From Anaerolineaceae bacterium (GTDB lineage Bacteria > Chloroflexota > Anaerolineae > Anaerolineales > Villigracilaceae), in NCBI GenBank assembly GCA_009885445.1, contig VFKQ01000105.1:1-12797 (forward strand): a DNA stretch of 12,797 nucleotides, given 5' to 3'. Below are positions 1-6,599 of the stretch, piece by piece. How positions within the stretch are numbered: position 1 is the stretch's first letter; every line of letters starts with the position of its first letter. The notes beneath the pieces are model-generated. The model was not told the origin of the DNA, searched no databases, and saw only the letters and a program-made list of their open reading frames with translations. A program made the position numbers and the translations under genes.

Positions 1-779
1 ACTTGCGTTTCACTTATCCCACAGGATTAGAGGCGCTCAAAGATATTTCGCTGACGATTGAGTCAGGTGAGCAGGTGGCCATCGTCGGTCAGAATGGCGC
101 GGGCAAGACGACTCTGGTGCGACACTTCAATGGGCTTTTGCAACCCGCCTCGGGCGCGGTGTGGGTCGGGGGTTGGGACACGAAGTCGCACTCGGTGGCG
201 AAACTTGCGTCGCGGGTCGGATATGTTTTCCAAAATCCAGATGAGCAGTTATTTTCAAAAGATGTGGGCACTGAAGTCGCATTCGGCCCGCGTAATTTGG
301 GTTACTCGCGCGAGAAAACCGAAACGCTGGTGAAAGAAGCGCTGGAGGCCACCGAGCTTTCAGAAAAGCGCGCGACGAATCCGTATGACCTTTCGGCGAC
401 GTGGCGCAAGATGGTGGCGATTGCGTCGGTGATCGCAATGGATACGCCGGTTGTGATCTTCGATGAACCAACGACGGGACAGGACGCGGCCAACATTGCG
501 CGCATTGCAAATGTGATTGCGAAATTAAAGTCGCAGGCCAAGACGGTGATCACGATCACACACGATATTGATTTTTGCGCCGAGAATTTTGAGCGCGTCA
601 TCGCGCTGGCGCAGGGACAAATTTTGTTGGATGGCGCGGCAGGTGATGTGTTTGCGCAGGCGGATGTTTTGGCGACAACTTATGTTGACCCGCCGCAATT
701 GACGCGCCTGGGAAATAAGTTGGGATTTAAAAACGCAATCAGAAATCAAGATGAATTTCTGATTGCGTTGAGGGGTTAA
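1..779 (+). CDS. ECF-type ABC transporter ATP-binding protein (5' truncated by window edge)
   Basis: This is a cytoplasmic ATPase subunit of the CbiO/EcfA type, which energises uptake of vitamins or metal ions together with an EcfT membrane protein and a substrate-binding S protein; neither partner is in the window. The frame is open to the left edge. The first full codon is at 3, and by family comparison about 5-10 N-terminal residues are missing. Counting from base 3, Walker A is GQNGAGKT (29-36), the Q-loop is FQNPDEQLF (from 76), Walker B is VIFDEP (151-156) with catalytic Glu155, and the switch His is His187 (THD). The ABC signature is abnormal: LSATW at 130-134 where LSGGQ/LSGGE is expected. 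The D-loop reads TTGQD. The substrate cannot be told from sequence. The family call is firm; the ECF assignment is likely from the FQNPDEQLF and EVAFGP motifs. Confidence 0.9.
   Translation, partial: LRFTYPTGLEALKDISLTIESGEQVAIVGQNGAGKTTLVRHFNGLLQPASGAVWVGGWDTKSHSVAKLASRVGYVFQNPDEQLFSKDVGTEVAFGPRNLGYSREKTETLVKEALEATELSEKRATNPYDLSATWRKMVAIASVIAMDTPVVIFDEPTTGQDAANIARIANVIAKLKSQAKTVITITHDIDFCAENFERVIALAQGQILLDGAAGDVFAQADVLATTYVDPPQLTRLGNKLGFKNAIRNQDEFLIALRG
732..769 (-). terminator. Perfect 15-bp inverted repeat, possible minus-strand terminator
   Basis: Bases 732-746 and 755-769 are exact reverse complements with an 8-base loop, inside the last codons of the ABC ATPase gene. On the minus strand the stem is followed directly by TTTTTAAAT, as in an intrinsic terminator. 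On the plus strand no T-run follows. The convergent AAC(3) gene ends at 1028, so this could stop its transcript about 260 bases downstream. That role is inferred. The stem could also act on the mRNA of the ABC gene, for example as a 3' stabiliser. Confidence 0.4.
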
Positions 780-861
780 TTAAGAATCCGCGTAATCTAC
801 GCCAATCTTCACGAATATAAAAAATTAGCCAGCCAACTGACAGTTTATTCCAAAAAAATAG

Positions 862-965
862 GGTGGTCGAGTAGCCGCGCTCTTTGCGGCGTATCGAGAC
901 CCCAAACCGCGCGTAAAGGTGGTCTCGATACGCCCCTCGGAGTACCTCGGGGCTACTCGACCACC
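862..965. repeat. Nested palindromic repeat (REP/MITE-like)
   Basis: Outer arms 862-876 and 951-965 are a perfect 15-bp inverted repeat (GGTGGTCGAGTAGCC). Inner arms 888-901 and 921-934 are a perfect 14-bp inverted repeat (GGCGTATCGAGACC). A small GCCGC/GCGGC hairpin sits at 874-890. Flanking bases 783-822 and 985-1020 also look like degenerate inverted copies of a motif starting AATCCGCG and ending CGAAT, so the whole 247-base gap may be repeat-derived. No coding capacity was seen. It lies between convergent genes, a usual place for such elements. Confidence 0.85.
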
Positions 966-1027
966 ATTTGATTCGAAGCTAGAAAAATTCGCGCAAATTC
1001 GCGCGGATTAGCAGATAAACGAATCGA

Positions 1028-1852
1028 CTAAACGCTCGCGCGCACTGCATTGCATCGCGCGCAATTATCCTTGTCGCATAACAAAGCCAGCGGGTTTTCT
1101 TTAATCACCATCTGCACCACTTCAAATAAACGATTCAAGCGCACGGCTTCGATGAGCGCGTCGCCGATGACGATGGAGTCTGTCTCGGCTTCGAGAGTCT
1201 TGGCCAGTGCGTCGAAGCCAGCCGAGTCGCCGGGGAAGCCCGTGCATTCGACGATGCGCGCGGGACGATGATCGGGCTTCGAAAGCGCCCAGCGGATGAA
1301 TTGTTTGCGACCGGCCAGTTTCTCGGCATAGTGAATGCTGGTGTTCACGCAGTGATTCACGCCGTCCGCGCCGGCGCTATGGTCCACGCCCATGAGCAGG
1401 ACCCAGCCGTTGCGTTCAGCCAACGCGCCGATGGGCGCCAGCGGGTCGAAGAGAGTCTGCTTATCGAGCGCATAACGCGCGTTGACTCCGCTAAACGAAT
1501 GCGTCGGATGCGTAGTCCGCTCTTCGGGCGCGCGGCGACGCAATGTTTCGGCGAGGATGCCGATCTCGGAGTCGACGGGCAGGTTGCGGGTGAAGGGCAG
1601 GGCGTCTCGGTTGGCCTGACCCGCTCCATAGTCCATGGCGTTGTTCGGCGGGCCTACTTCGGGGACGACCATGGTCTGATAGGTGAAGGCGGGCATGACG
1701 AGCGAGTCTACTGATTCGCTCAGTGCGTCAATCACCGTCCGTGCTCCGCCCTCCACGCGGCCAAATTTTTTTAGCGATCCATGCGCGATGACAGCCTGCC
1801 CGCGAATGGGCAAAGACTGAAAGCCGGAAATTAAATCGCGCGCTGTGATCAT
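1028..1852 (-). CDS. AAC(3)-family aminoglycoside N-acetyltransferase-like protein
   Basis: The 274-residue product belongs to the antibiotic_NAT (AAC(3)/YokD) family, which moves an acetyl group from acetyl-CoA to an amine. Seen directly: HPTHSF (115-120), the family HPxxSF-type motif; LLMGVDH (152-158); and NTSIHYAE (170-177) with the conserved active-site His174. The C-terminus carries CDKDNCARC (259-267), a small Cys cluster. Between GVDH and NTSIH there are roughly eight to ten residues (around AGADGVNHCV) that the compact family motif lacks. The start is supported by AGGTGA four bases upstream of ATG. Many chromosomal members of this family do not give aminoglycoside resistance, so the substrate is unknown. 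The enoyl-CoA hydratase gene lies 54 bases upstream on the same strand, so the two may be co-transcribed. Confidence 0.85.
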   Translation of the reverse strand: MITARDLISGFQSLPIRGQAVIAHGSLKKFGRVEGGARTVIDALSESVDSLVMPAFTYQTMVVPEVGPPNNAMDYGAGQANRDALPFTRNLPVDSEIGILAETLRRRAPEERTTHPTHSFSGVNARYALDKQTLFDPLAPIGALAERNGWVLLMGVDHSAGADGVNHCVNTSIHYAEKLAGRKQFIRWALSKPDHRPARIVECTGFPGDSAGFDALAKTLEAETDSIVIGDALIEAVRLNRLFEVVQMVIKENPLALLCDKDNCARCNAVRASV

Positions 1853-1864
1853 TGATTCACCTGG

Positions 1865-1905
1865 TTACTGATGACTGATTACTGAAAACTGGAGACTGAA
1901 CACTG
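1865..1905. repeat. Short imperfect ACTG-rich repeat tract
   Basis: The 54-base gap between the two minus-strand genes holds repeated ACTG units (TTACTG, GACTG, TACTG, GACTG, CACTG) spaced 4-14 bases apart. It looks like a degenerate simple repeat. No terminator or clear promoter was seen, so the two genes may share a transcript. Confidence 0.5.
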
Positions 1906-1906
1906 T

Positions 1907-2680
1907 CTACTTCCCCGTCCATTCGGGTTTGCGTTTTTCAACGAAGGCGGCCATGCCCTCTTTCTGGTCTGCGGTGCTGAATAAATTATAGAATTCTTTT
2001 TTTTCGTCGCTGAGCGCTTCGGCCAAAAATTCTTCATAGGCGTGATTAATCATTTTCTTTGCCGAGGCCACTGCGCGCGGCGCGCGCGAGGCGATCTCCT
2101 CGGCGAGTTTAAGCGCCACGTCGAGGTACGCATCCAGCGGGACCATGTGGTTGATCAGGCCCATCTGCAACGCTTCTGCCGCCGACAGGGTGCGGTTGTT
2201 GAGCATCATTTCCATGGCGATGGCCTTGCCCAGCGCACGCGTGAGTCGTTGTGTGCCGCCCGCGCCCGGGATAACGCCGATGGTAATTTCGGGCTGTCCG
2301 AATTTGGCCGTCTCGGAGGCCACGATCATGTCGCAGGAGATGGCGAGTTCACATCCTCCGCCCAGCGCCCAGCCGGACACCGCCGCGATGACTGGTTTGC
2401 GTAACGTGCGCATGCGCCCGTAGCGGGCGATGGGGTCGTTGTCATACATTTGCTGGACAGATTTATCGGCCATCTCTTTAATATCTGCGCCGGCGGCGAA
2501 GGCCTTGGCACTGCCGGTGATCACCATCGCGCCCACGGCGGCGTCTTTGTCGAAGTCAGCCAGCGCGTCGGTCAGTTCGCTCATCAGGATGTTGTTGAGC
2601 GCGTTCAGCGCCTCGGGGCGGTTGAGCGTGACGAGGCCGACTCGTCCGCGTATTTCGGTGAGGATGCTGGTGTAGGTCAT
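1907..2680 (-). CDS. Enoyl-CoA hydratase (crotonase family)
   Basis: The 257-residue protein is a full-length crotonase. It should hydrate trans-2-enoyl-CoA to 3-hydroxyacyl-CoA in fatty acid or amino acid breakdown. Oxyanion-hole segments are AFAAGADIKEM (60-70) and GWALGGGCEL (103-112). The two catalytic glutamates are Glu111 (in GGGCE) and Glu131 (in GQPE), 20 residues apart as in mitochondrial ECHS1 (Glu144/Glu164). The C-terminal segment around AFVEKRKPEWTG is typical of true hydratases. The start is backed by AGGAG six bases before ATG. No other beta-oxidation gene is nearby, so the pathway cannot be fixed. Chain-length specificity is not readable. Hydratase is more likely than isomerase because both glutamates are present. 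Confidence 0.93.
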   Translation of the reverse strand: MTYTSILTEIRGRVGLVTLNRPEALNALNNILMSELTDALADFDKDAAVGAMVITGSAKAFAAGADIKEMADKSVQQMYDNDPIARYGRMRTLRKPVIAAVSGWALGGGCELAISCDMIVASETAKFGQPEITIGVIPGAGGTQRLTRALGKAIAMEMMLNNRTLSAAEALQMGLINHMVPLDAYLDVALKLAEEIASRAPRAVASAKKMINHAYEEFLAEALSDEKKEFYNLFSTADQKEGMAAFVEKRKPEWTGK

Positions 2681-2764
2681 TTTGACTCCTGGTTTTCTAT
2701 GGCGATTCTACACGAGAAATGGATTCGTGCCACGGATGAGCATCAGTTTTTTGGAAAACATCTC

Positions 2765-2842
2765 AACACGAAGGGCACCAAGTACACAAAGGTGGCGTTC
2801 TTGACGATTTTCGGCTCTTTACCCTTCGTGTACTTTGTGTTT
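2765..2842. repeat. Imperfect inverted repeat (CACGAAG/CACAAAG type)
   Basis: Bases 2765-2792 (AACACGAAGGGCACC then AAGTACACAAAGG) and 2821-2842 (ACCCTTCGTG then TACTTTGTGTTT) are imperfect reverse complements around a 28-base loop. They belong to a family of CACGAAG/CACAAAG interspersed palindromes. The region separates the divergent hydratase gene and the small membrane-protein gene. No open frame of interest was seen in 2681-2951. Confidence 0.65.
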
Positions 2843-2951
2843 AAAAAAGATTAACTCAAAATTTTGACGGACACCCTCATGCCACATTTTCCTTGACGCT
2901 ACCTCGCCTCGGTGGTAACTTTATCATTATCCAAGTTTTCGGAGCTTTCAA

Positions 2952-3242
2952 ATGGATTCCCATACCCTCACACTTCTGCTTGACACCACCCTCGTCGTGG
3001 CCGCGTTTCTGGCGCTGTACTTTCGTCCGCGCATTGGCGGGACTCTGGCCGTGGGCTTGCGCCTGATTATGGTGGGCGTGTTTATTTTGGGCCTGACCCA
3101 TCTGGCCGATACTTTGATGAAGGATTACATCGAAAGTATAGATGCAGTCACCCGTCCGCTGTTGCATCGCGGCTTGAACGTGGTCGGTTTCCTCTTCATC
3201 TTCGGCGGGTTCTTGCGCATGAGAGCCGCCATCGAGTCGTAA
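2952..3242 (+). CDS. Small membrane protein of unknown function
   Basis: This 96-residue protein has three predicted transmembrane stretches, roughly 5-24, 29-50 and 70-90. Polar residues of possible importance sit in or beside them: His50 and Asp53 (LTHLADTL) at the end of helix 2, and His72-Arg73 (LLHRGLN) at the start of helix 3. Paired membrane histidines can bind metal or haem, but nothing here proves that. GGAG (2941-2944) lies seven bases before the ATG. The stop is one base before the ATG of the next gene, so the two are almost certainly translated from one mRNA. I do not recognise the family. Confidence 0.75.
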   Translation: MDSHTLTLLLDTTLVVAAFLALYFRPRIGGTLAVGLRLIMVGVFILGLTHLADTLMKDYIESIDAVTRPLLHRGLNVVGFLFIFGGFLRMRAAIES

Positions 3243-3243
3243 T

Positions 3244-3540
3244 ATGGACACGAACCAGAAGATAGACGTTTACAAGGAAGTATTGACCGCCATTGTCCAG
3301 CGGTTTTTTGCTTTGCTCGGCGAACCTGCTGTGCGCAAAGCGCGGCGCGTGTACGGCTTGCAAGTGCAGGACGATGGCATGGTCGTCGGTTATCAAGGCG
3401 ATGGCATGATCATTGTGCAGGGGCTGGTCATCGAGTACATGACCTTGCTGGGCCCGCAGGCGTTGACGTTAACCCAGCGCGCGCTGGAGCCGACCATGAA
3501 GCGCAACCCTGAAGTTAAACTGCCCACTTTGTTGAGTTAG
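3244..3540 (+). CDS. Hypothetical soluble protein paired with the upstream membrane protein
   Basis: The product has 98 residues, no signal peptide and no membrane helix. It begins with an amphipathic helix-like segment (residues 8-25), then RKARRVYGLQVQDDGMV (31-47), a glycine/aspartate-rich turn GYQGDGM (49-55) and a second helical part. It ends in the proline-containing stretch VKLPTLLS. The gene starts one base after the upstream stop (TAAT-ATG arrangement) with no strong ribosome site of its own, which fits translational coupling. A strong terminator follows 16 bases after the stop, so the two genes form a closed bicistronic unit. Function is unknown. An accessory or sensory partner of the membrane protein is a guess only. 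Confidence 0.7.
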   Translation: MDTNQKIDVYKEVLTAIVQRFFALLGEPAVRKARRVYGLQVQDDGMVVGYQGDGMIIVQGLVIEYMTLLGPQALTLTQRALEPTMKRNPEVKLPTLLS

Positions 3541-3556
3541 CCGTTTTTGTTTTTTT

Positions 3557-3586
3557 GCCGCGCACAATTTGTGCGCGGCATTTTTT
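3557..3586 (+). terminator. Rho-independent terminator
   Basis: GCCGCGCACAA (3557-3567) and TTGTGCGCGGC (3569-3579) form an 11-bp inverted repeat (the innermost pairs would open into the loop). It is followed by ATTTTTT. It closes the two-gene plus-strand unit and abuts the stop codon of the convergent HAD gene. On the minus strand the stem is followed by A residues, so it acts as a classical terminator only for the plus strand. Confidence 0.85.
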
Positions 3587-4253
3587 ATTTTAAAGCAAAC
3601 AGTGCGCCCATCTCGGCAGTGGACTGGAGAATTAAATCTGCGCCGCGTTTTTTTAATTCGGCTTCTTCGCCGAAGCCGCACAGCACGCCCACGGTTTGCG
3701 CGCCAGCAGATTTTCCGGCGCGGATGTCTACAGTGGTGTCGCCAATCATTAAACACGACCCGGGCGTGACGCCCATTTTTTGAGCGGCATAGATCACAGG
3801 GTCTGGGTAGGGTTTGGTGTGCGCCGCAGTGAGTGCAGTGACGATGACGTCAAAGTGGCGCGTCAAATTAAAATGGTCGAGGAAGGCGAGGGTGCTGACT
3901 TGCGGGCGGGCGCTGACGACGGACATGGGGAAGCGGGCGTGCAGGGCCTCGAGCATTTTGTCCACGCCGGGGACGAGCAGGAACGCGCTTTGAGCGGGCC
4001 GTCGGTGGCGAAAAAGCCAATTGAAAGCTGAAGCCAGTTCGAGGTCGAGCCCGAGGCGGTCGGGGAGGCCGAGCAGGGCGTTGGCGGGCGATTCGATCCA
4101 CATGACGAAACGTCGCGCGGCGTGGTCGGGGTCGTGAAATATCCAGCGCGGCAGGGCGTGGGTGATGCGGCGGGCGTAGAGGTCGTCTGTGTCGCTGAGG
4201 GTGCCGTCTACGTCGAAACACAAGGCGCGAACTCGGGAAATGTCGAGGCTCAT
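3585..4253 (-). CDS. HAD-superfamily hydrolase, phosphoglycolate phosphatase-like
   Basis: The 222-residue cytoplasmic protein carries all four HAD motifs. Motif I is DVDGTLSD with nucleophile Asp14 and acid/base Asp16; motif II is Ser114 in VVSARP; motif III is Lys147 in HTKPYPDP; motif IV is GDTTVD with Asp172 and Asp176. A helical cap lies between motifs I and II (about 22-90), as in subfamily IA. GDTTVD and the TKPYPDP stretch resemble phosphoglycolate phosphatase and pyrophosphatase PpaX-type enzymes, but specificity cannot be assigned. The ATG at 4253 is the natural start, eight residues before motif I's hydrophobic strand. A Shine-Dalgarno site is not obvious. It is divergent from the histidine kinase with 60 bases between them. 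Confidence 0.88.
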   Translation of the reverse strand: MSLDISRVRALCFDVDGTLSDTDDLYARRITHALPRWIFHDPDHAARRFVMWIESPANALLGLPDRLGLDLELASAFNWLFRHRRPAQSAFLLVPGVDKMLEALHARFPMSVVSARPQVSTLAFLDHFNLTRHFDVIVTALTAAHTKPYPDPVIYAAQKMGVTPGSCLMIGDTTVDIRAGKSAGAQTVGVLCGFGEEAELKKRGADLILQSTAEMGALFALK

Positions 4254-4267
4254 GCGCGCATTGTAAT

Positions 4268-4301
4268 CTGAAAGAGTGGTCGCGAATGATTATGCTATAC
4301 T
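4268..4301 (+). promoter_or_regulatory. Candidate promoter for the histidine kinase gene
   Basis: In the 60-base divergent gap, CTGAAA (4268-4273) lies 17 bases before TATGCT (4291-4296), and an overlapping TATACT follows (4296-4301). Either could be a -10 box. Both matches are partial, and the second would leave a leader of only a few bases before the ATG at 4314. Low-confidence call by eye. Confidence 0.3.
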
Positions 4302-4313
4302 TTCAGAAGTCAT

Positions 4314-6422
4314 ATGTTGCGTAATAAACCTGTTCACGAAGATCGTACTCGCGCATTACTTGAGTTGCTTTATCACGTCAGTCGTGAGGTGGCCACCGCG
4401 CTGGATTTGCGCACGGTGCTTCAGCGTGTGTTGTTTGAGGCGATGCGCAATGTGGGCGGGGAGCGCGCGAGTATTGTGGTGTTGGATGAGGCCGGCAAGC
4501 CGCTGGACGCGACGATTGTGTATGGGCATGAGTTTCATGAGCATACCACCCAGCAATTGCGCGACACCGTGGAGCGCGGACTGGCCGGTTGGGTGGTGCG
4601 CGAACGCAAACCCGCGCTGGTGCTGGATACTTCGCGAGACGAACGTTGGTTGCGCCGCGCAGATGATTCGAGCGCAAAGACGGGGGCCAAGTCTGCGATT
4701 TGTGTGCCTTTGCTGGCGCGTGAGAAATTGGTGGGCGTGCTGACGCTGGTACATTCCATCCCAAATGCTTTTAATGAAGACCATTTTGAATTGATGCAGG
4801 CCATCGCGGACCAGGCGGGCGTGGCGGTGTTGAATGCGCGTTTGTATACCGAGAGTCAGCGGCAGGCGCGCGTGATGACGGCGCTGGCCGAGAGCGCGGC
4901 TTCGATTAACACTTCTTTACGTTTGGATGAGGTCTTGCAACGTATTCTCAACCAGACCATTCAGGCCTTGCAGGTGGAGACCGCCGCAATTGCATTGACG
5001 GATGCACAAACCGGCGAACTGGTCTTTCACGCGGCGACGGGCCAGAACGCGGGTAACATCATTGGTCTGCGTGTGCCAGCCGGCGAGGGGCTGACCGGGG
5101 CCATCACCCACGACGGGCGCGCGCTGGCAGTGACGGTGACAGACAGCGATAAAAACTTTCCTGACTTGAAACGCTTCGGCGGAATCAGGCCGCGCGCTGT
5201 GGCCGCCGCCCCGATCCAAACCCAGGCCGGGCTTATCGGTATCCTGGAGGCGATCAACCCGATCAGCGGCGCATTCGACTCAGACGCCCTGCTGGTGCTG
5301 ACGGGTTTGGGAAGCCTGGCCGGCACAACCATTCAGAATGCGCAACTCTACGAGCAATTGAATTCAGCGCACACGCGCTATCGTGAATTGTTTGAAGATA
5401 ACATAGACCCGATTCTGATCACCGACTGGCAGGGGCGTGTTCTTGAGGCCAATCGTCAGGCGCGGTTATTGAGTGGCTATGCTAATGATGAGTTGCGCAA
5501 GTTGAGCATAGACCAGTTGCACGATGTGGTCTGGAGTCAAACAGGCGAGGCCTTTGCCCTCCTGCACAACAGCGAGTCGCACGCTTATGAATCTTTGTTG
5601 CATAAAAAAGATTCCGGCACGATCCCCGTGGAAGTGCACGTGCGCCGCGTGGAATTTCAGGCCTCCGACTCTTTACAATGGATGATGCGTAATATTTCTG
5701 AACGTAAGGCGCTGGACGCCCTGCGCGAAGACCTGACCGCGATGATCTACCATGACCTGCGCTCGCCGCTTTCCAATATTATTTCGGGCATGGAAGTGTT
5801 AGATGAGTTGCTTGACGCCAAGGACGAATCTGCGCGCGCAATCGTGCGCATTGCCAATAATTCCACGGGTCGCATTCAGCGTTTGGTTAACTCCTTGCTC
5901 GACCTGAACAGCCTCGAAAGCGGACAGCCCATTGGCGAGCAAAGTATCGCAGATGTGGCCAGCATCATTCAACAGTCATTGCGCGATGTGGCGCAGATCA
6001 TCACCAGTCGCCGTCAGCACGTGGAATCGGTCCTGCCCGACCAGTTACCGCCCGTCTGGGTGGACGTGGACATGATTCGGCGCGTGTTGACCAACTTGAT
6101 CGAGAACGCCACCAAATACACACCCGGCAATGGTCATATTCAAATTGGGGCGCAGGTGGCGGGCGAATGGCTGGAGCTGTGGGTGAAAGATGACGGCCCG
6201 GGTATCCCCGCCACAGAGCACGAGCACATCTTCAATAAATTCACGCGCCTGCGCGGACGTGACAAATCCACCGGCCTCGGGGTGGGTCTGGCTTTCTGTC
6301 GCCTGGCGGTGCTGGGACATGGCGGGCGCATCTGGGTCGAGAGTCGCGAAGGCGAAGGCTCCTCTTTCCACTTCACCCTGCCACTGGCCACCGCGCAACA
6401 AATCGTGGTGAAGGCCAGATAA
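4314..6422 (+). CDS. Soluble hybrid-sensor histidine kinase: GAF-GAF-PAS-HisKA-HATPase
   Basis: The 702-residue protein has no transmembrane segment and should sense a cytoplasmic signal. Domains in order: GAF 1 (about 20-178), GAF 2 (about 190-345), PAS (about 355-465), dimerisation/phosphoacceptor domain (about 468-535) with His480 in the H-box IYHDLRSPLSN, and the ATPase domain (about 580-695). The ATPase domain carries the N-box NLIENATKY (594-602), G1 box DDGPGIP (626-632), F-box FNKF (640-643) and G2 box GLGVGLA (654-660). All catalytic boxes look intact. There is no receiver domain and no response regulator gene in the window, so it is an orphan here. The ligands of the GAF and PAS domains cannot be read. 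The only Shine-Dalgarno-like bases before ATG are AGAAG. Confidence 0.93.
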   Translation: MLRNKPVHEDRTRALLELLYHVSREVATALDLRTVLQRVLFEAMRNVGGERASIVVLDEAGKPLDATIVYGHEFHEHTTQQLRDTVERGLAGWVVRERKPALVLDTSRDERWLRRADDSSAKTGAKSAICVPLLAREKLVGVLTLVHSIPNAFNEDHFELMQAIADQAGVAVLNARLYTESQRQARVMTALAESAASINTSLRLDEVLQRILNQTIQALQVETAAIALTDAQTGELVFHAATGQNAGNIIGLRVPAGEGLTGAITHDGRALAVTVTDSDKNFPDLKRFGGIRPRAVAAAPIQTQAGLIGILEAINPISGAFDSDALLVLTGLGSLAGTTIQNAQLYEQLNSAHTRYRELFEDNIDPILITDWQGRVLEANRQARLLSGYANDELRKLSIDQLHDVVWSQTGEAFALLHNSESHAYESLLHKKDSGTIPVEVHVRRVEFQASDSLQWMMRNISERKALDALREDLTAMIYHDLRSPLSNIISGMEVLDELLDAKDESARAIVRIANNSTGRIQRLVNSLLDLNSLESGQPIGEQSIADVASIIQQSLRDVAQIITSRRQHVESVLPDQLPPVWVDVDMIRRVLTNLIENATKYTPGNGHIQIGAQVAGEWLELWVKDDGPGIPATEHEHIFNKFTRLRGRDKSTGLGVGLAFCRLAVLGHGGRIWVESREGEGSSFHFTLPLATAQQIVVKAR

Positions 6423-6479
6423 TTAATATGCGACCTCTTGCAAAAAATAGTTGCGAGAGAAAGTAATACAAATGCTTTA

Positions 6480-6546
6480 GCCACAGATTACACGGATTGC
6501 CACAGATTTTCGAATCAATCCGTGAAAAATCTGTGTAATCTGTGGC
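6480..6546. repeat. Palindromic repeat of the CCACAGATTACACGGATT type
   Basis: GCCACAGATTACAC (6480-6493) is exactly reverse-complementary to 6533-6546. Inside, CACGGATT (6491-6498) pairs with AATCCGTG (6517-6524), and AGATTTT (6503-6509) can pair with AAAATCT near 6526-6532, giving alternative folds. This looks like an interspersed repeat between the kinase gene and the next gene. There is no long T-run after it, so it is not a classical terminator. Confidence 0.85.
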
Positions 6547-6599
6547 AAAAAAGAACTTATGCAAAATATCCGTCACATCAATCTCGTTGGGAGTTCCGC

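Noticed and set aside
783..1022. CRISPR array or insertion sequence in the first intergenic gap
   Set aside because: The arms are inverted rather than regularly spaced direct repeats, and there is no transposase frame.
1268..1714. Plus-strand open frame of 148 codons
   Set aside because: It lies fully opposite the AAC(3)-like gene, has no recognisable motif and no ribosome site.
1028..1852. Calling this a resistance gene
   Set aside because: Family membership is clear, but chromosomal AAC(3)-like proteins often have other substrates and there is no mobile context.
2450..2854. Plus-strand open frame of 134 codons
   Set aside because: Mostly antisense to the enoyl-CoA hydratase and then runs through an intergenic repeat; no motif.
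6438..6599. N-terminal extension of the MBL-like protein from an upstream ATG
   Set aside because: It would translate the palindromic repeat; the ATG at 6600 has a proper ribosome site and begins a sensible beta strand.
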